From NCBI GenBank assembly GCA_031260865.1, contig JAISKQ010000048.1, positions 1 through 10,863 of the forward strand: 10,863 nt of DNA. Direction: 5' to 3'. The translations under genes and the position numbers were made by a program. Under the pieces are notes generated by a model, which was not told where the DNA came from, searched no databases, and saw only the letters and a list, made by a program, of their open reading frames with translations. Of the stretch, positions 8,242 to 10,863 are shown piece by piece; position 1 is the stretch's first letter; every line of letters begins with the position of its first letter. The DNA comes from Prevotella sp. (lineage in GTDB: Bacteria; Bacteroidota; Bacteroidia; Bacteroidales; Dysgonomonadaceae).

Positions 8242-9699
8242 ATGAAGAAGATTATTTTATTAATCATTTTAATGTGTGGCATAATGTCTTTTCAGAGTTA
8301 TGCGAAAGAGCGCGTCCCTCTAACACACGGCGCTCACCGTATAGGCAAACGTACAGACGCGGAAATGCAACGCTGGCGTGAATATGGATTGGGACAATTT
8401 ATACATTGGGGTGTGTATGCCATACCCGGCGGACAATGGAACGGGAAAACCTCTACTTATGCCGCCGAATGGTTCCGTACTTCGGGACTTATCACAAAAG
8501 ATGAGTATGACAATCTCTACAAGCAATTCAACCCGACCGCTTTCGACGCGAAACAATGGGCAAAACAAGCCAAACAGATGGGCGCCAAATATGTGATATT
8601 CACAACGAAACACCACGACGGTTTCTGCATGTGGCCGAGCAAATATACGGATTACACCATAGCGAATACGCCCTACAAGAAAGATATTGTAAAGGAGATC
8701 GTGGATGCTTACGATGCCGAGGGGATAGACGTTTATTTATATTTCTCCATCATCGACTGGAATCACAAAGGATATAGCTCCAAAGTTCCTGAAACCGAAA
8801 GCGAAAAAGCCTTGTACGAAACGTTTAAAGACTTTACCCGCAACCAATTGTTGGAACTCCTGGCAAATTACCCCGCGGCTAAAGGGTTATGGTTCGATGG
8901 CTCGTGGGATAGCGCGTGGATAAAAGAAGCCGCTTGGGTTGACAGTCTTGGCGATGAACTGAGGAAAGCACATCCCGGACTTATCATCGGCAGCCGCTTC
9001 AGAGCGGATGAGAACGGTAAACGCCATGTGGATACAAACGGAGACCTGATAGATGATTATGACCAACGCTTTGAACGGAACCTTCCCAATACCCTTGCCG
9101 AACTGGGCGGAAATGACTGGGATTGCGTGATGACGATTCCCGAAAATCAGTGGGGATACCATCGCGACTGGTCGCTGACATACATCAAAACCCCTTACGA
9201 CCTGATTGAAATGGCGGTGAAAGCAAACTCGCTGGATGGCAACTTTGTGATTAATTTCGGCCCCGACGGAAACGGCGCCATACGCTCGGAGGAAACAAGA
9301 ATAGCTAAAGGGATAGGCGACTGGATGGCCGTGAACGGCGCCGCCGTATATGGTACGTATCATTCTGTCCTTGAGAAGCAGGACTGGGGTTATTCGACCC
9401 AAAAAGACGATATAACCTATCTTACGGTATTTAACAAGCCGATGAATAATATCCTGAAAGTAAAAGTGCCGAAAAGTAAAGAAAAAGATATGATTTATGT
9501 AATAGAAAAAGCTAAATTTGTATCTACGAAAAAAGCTGCCGTCGTAAAAGACGGTGGGCAGGATAAAACAGGTTCTATTTATTATAATATAACCATCCCT
9601 GCCGAAATCCAGCGGTTGAATGAACCTTTTGTGATAGAAATAAAACTCAAACAGGTCAATAAAGGCGAAAAAGGCGCGTACCAGCAGGCTTTGACTTAA
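8242..9699 (+). CDS. GH29 alpha-L-fucosidase
   Basis: This 485-residue protein is a retaining exo-fucosidase that removes terminal alpha-L-fucose. It has a signal peptide (1-21, QSYA then KERV). Cys12 is not in a valid lipobox (ILMC), so a soluble periplasmic enzyme is expected. The barrel shows the family marks: GQFIHWGVYAIPGG (His55), FTTKHHDGFCMWPSKYTDYT (His124, His125) and LWFDGSWD, whose Asp219 is the expected nucleophile. Next come WDCVMTIPENQWGYH (293-307) and GNFVINFGPDGNGAI. The position that carries the acid/base Glu in human FUCA1 (W-E-M-C) appears to be Asp294 here. A small C-terminal beta domain follows the barrel. The gene starts 32 bases after GH2 and is very likely cotranscribed with it. 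The preferred linkage (alpha-1,2, -1,3 or other) cannot be told from this sequence. Confidence 0.94.
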   Translation: MKKIILLIILMCGIMSFQSYAKERVPLTHGAHRIGKRTDAEMQRWREYGLGQFIHWGVYAIPGGQWNGKTSTYAAEWFRTSGLITKDEYDNLYKQFNPTAFDAKQWAKQAKQMGAKYVIFTTKHHDGFCMWPSKYTDYTIANTPYKKDIVKEIVDAYDAEGIDVYLYFSIIDWNHKGYSSKVPETESEKALYETFKDFTRNQLLELLANYPAAKGLWFDGSWDSAWIKEAAWVDSLGDELRKAHPGLIIGSRFRADENGKRHVDTNGDLIDDYDQRFERNLPNTLAELGGNDWDCVMTIPENQWGYHRDWSLTYIKTPYDLIEMAVKANSLDGNFVINFGPDGNGAIRSEETRIAKGIGDWMAVNGAAVYGTYHSVLEKQDWGYSTQKDDITYLTVFNKPMNNILKVKVPKSKEKDMIYVIEKAKFVSTKKAAVVKDGGQDKTGSIYYNITIPAEIQRLNEPFVIEIKLKQVNKGEKGAYQQALT

Positions 9700-9741
9700 A
9701 ACAACTGTGTAAATCAGTAGTTGAAATATATTATATTACCC

Positions 9742-9782
9742 TTGCAGGGCGCGCTTATATTGCTTATCCGCGTGCCCTGCAA
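9742..9782 (+). other. Large GC-rich hairpin between GH29 and GH31
   Basis: TTGCAGGGC (9742-9750) pairs perfectly with GCCCTGCAA (9774-9782). Four more pairs, one of them G-U, extend the stem inward (9751-9754 with 9770-9773) to 13 pairs around a 15-base loop. No T run follows, so it is not a standard intrinsic terminator. It lies 42 bases after the GH29 stop and 80 bases before the GH31 start. It could be a weak terminator, a 3'-end protecting structure or a processing site; the sequence alone does not decide. Confidence 0.6.
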
Positions 9783-9816
9783 AGGCATATATAGATATTT
9801 CATATTAGAAACTTAC

Positions 9817-9839
9817 TGGTTGGCATTAACCATTTGGCA
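9817..9839 (+). promoter_or_regulatory. Candidate operator repeats upstream of GH31
   Basis: The hexamer TTGGCA occurs twice in direct orientation (9820-9825 and 9834-9839), 14 bases apart. It overlaps a short inverted repeat, TGGTT (9817-9821) with AACCA (9828-9832). It sits 24 to 46 bases before the GH31 start, where a regulator or RNA polymerase would bind. No exact TAnnTTTG box is found in this gap. The repeats are short and could be chance. Confidence 0.25.
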
Positions 9840-9862
9840 ACTAAAATCAAAATTATTATCAT

Positions 9863-10863
9863 ATGAAAAATCTAATTAGTAGTTTCAGGCACAGAACGGC
9901 TGTCTTACTTGCTGTCGTCTTGCCTGCTATGTTTTTATATTCGTCCGTGCATGTTCAAGCCGCGCGGAATAGAATATCGGTGATGCAACAACAGCCGAAA
10001 ATCGTTGGTGCTAAAAAAATCAACCCGACCACGGTTGAAGTACTGTTTTCCGATAACCAAAGAATGACAATCGATTTTTACGGGGAAAACATTTTCAGGC
10101 TCTTTCAGGATAATTCGGGAGGAATACTCCGGGATCCGGAAGCCAAACCCGATGCTAAAATCCTGGTGGATAACCCAAGAAAAAGCCTTGCTGCTCTGAA
10201 CGTAAGCGACGAAAGCAATTCGGTATCCATATCTACCGGAAAAATAAAAATTCAATTGGATAAGAACACTTCGTTGTTGAAAGTCATCAATTTGAAGACG
10301 AACGCCGCCGTTCTCGAAGAAGCGGCGCCTGTCCTTTTTGAAAAAGGGAAGGTCACCGTCGCGCTAAAAGAAAATCCACAGGAATATTTTTATGGAGGCG
10401 GAGTTCAGAACGGACGTTTTTCGCATAAAGGAAAAATAATCAGCATCGAAAACCAGAATAGCTGGACAGATGGCGGCGTGGCTTCTCCCAATCCGTTCTA
10501 CTGGTCGACAAGCGGCTATGCTGTACTATGGCATACATTCAAAAAAGGAAAATACGACTTCGGCGCAAAAGAAGAAGGTACTGTGAAGCTCTATCATGAA
10601 ACCGACTATCTGGACGCGTTCTTTATGATAAACGACGGCGCTGTGCCTCTCCTGAACGACTTTTATCAACTTACGGGTAATCCTGTGCTATTGCCTAAGT
10701 TCGGCTTCTATCAGGGGCATCTGAACGCTTACAACAGAGACTACTGGAAAGAAGATGAAAGCGGAATCCTGTTTGAAGACGGGAAACGATACAAGGAAAG
10801 CCAAAAAGATAACGGCGGGACAAAAGAATCGCTGAACGGCGAGAAGGATAACTATCAATTCTC
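9863..10863 (+). CDS. GH31 family glycoside hydrolase, N-terminal part
   Basis: The frame runs from ATG at 9863 through the right edge without a stop, giving 333 complete residues of an enzyme that in this family is usually about 650-950 residues long. A signal peptide (about 1-33, with RHR before the hydrophobic core and VQA at the cleavage site) has no Cys, so export to the periplasm is likely. Residues about 45-260 match the N-terminal beta-sandwich of GH31 (galactose-mutarotase-like fold): EYFYGGGVQNGRFSHKGK, a SPNPFYWSTSGYAVLWHTF stretch and a YDFG turn. The barrel begins at LPKFGFYQGHLNAYNRDYW (277-295) and is followed by a very polar stretch (296-332). Both catalytic aspartates would lie beyond the window. 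GH31 covers alpha-glucosidases, alpha-xylosidases and alpha-galactosidases; specificity is open. It could belong to the hydrolase operon or have its own promoter, since the gap before it is the longest between the hydrolases. Confidence 0.88.
   Translation, partial: MKNLISSFRHRTAVLLAVVLPAMFLYSSVHVQAARNRISVMQQQPKIVGAKKINPTTVEVLFSDNQRMTIDFYGENIFRLFQDNSGGILRDPEAKPDAKILVDNPRKSLAALNVSDESNSVSISTGKIKIQLDKNTSLLKVINLKTNAAVLEEAAPVLFEKGKVTVALKENPQEYFYGGGVQNGRFSHKGKIISIENQNSWTDGGVASPNPFYWSTSGYAVLWHTFKKGKYDFGAKEEGTVKLYHETDYLDAFFMINDGAVPLLNDFYQLTGNPVLLPKFGFYQGHLNAYNRDYWKEDESGILFEDGKRYKESQKDNGGTKESLNGEKDNYQF

Noticed and set aside
8242..8304. Possible lipoprotein signal in GH29 because of Cys12
   Set aside because: The residues before the Cys are I-L-M, and Met at -1 does not fit a lipobox. 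A better type I cleavage site (SYA) follows at residue 21.
8887..9402. 171-codon open frame on the minus strand
   Set aside because: It is antisense to the GH29 catalytic region and matches no family I recognise; the plus-strand frame explains the stretch.

Overview
The window looks like a fragment of a polysaccharide utilization locus (PUL) from a Bacteroidota genome, most likely order Bacteroidales. The evidence is a one-gene hybrid two-component regulator next to secreted glycoside hydrolases, an upstream discoidin-type binding protein, AT-rich ribosome-binding regions without a clear Shine-Dalgarno, and one TAnnTTTG-type -7 promoter box. The genus cannot be fixed from this sequence alone.

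All genes lie on the + strand. Positions 1-551 hold the 3' end of a carbohydrate-binding (F5/8 type C) protein. A strong intrinsic terminator at 585-618 closes that unit. At 651-4700 is a full-length hybrid two-component system (HTCS) protein: periplasmic propeller sensor, one membrane helix, histidine kinase, receiver and AraC-type DNA-binding domain. After a 114-base gap with a candidate promoter come GH105 (unsaturated uronyl hydrolase, 4815-5966), GH2 (beta-galactosidase or relative, 6050-8209) and GH29 (alpha-L-fucosidase, 8242-9699). A 163-base gap with a large GC-rich hairpin precedes a GH31 glycosidase (9863 onward) that runs off the right edge.

How the parts may work together (inference): the HTCS would sense an oligosaccharide in the periplasm and switch on the downstream genes. 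The four hydrolases each have a cleavable signal peptide without a lipobox, so they are probably periplasmic enzymes trimming imported oligosaccharides from their ends. The set removes an unsaturated uronic acid, a beta-linked galactose-type sugar, alpha-L-fucose and an alpha-linked glucose, xylose or galactose. That suggests a fucosylated, uronic-acid-containing glycan such as a plant pectin, arabinogalactan or acidic xyloglucan side chain. No endo-acting enzyme, lyase or SusC/SusD pair lies inside the window, so the substrate is unresolved.

I see no RNA gene, CRISPR array, insertion sequence or phage feature, and no clearly new system. The points worth a second look are an Asp at the usual acid/base Glu position of the GH29 enzyme, an N-x-K string in the GH2 enzyme, the hairpin and repeats upstream of GH31, a T9 tract in the GH105 signal peptide, and a hydrophilic insert in GH31.
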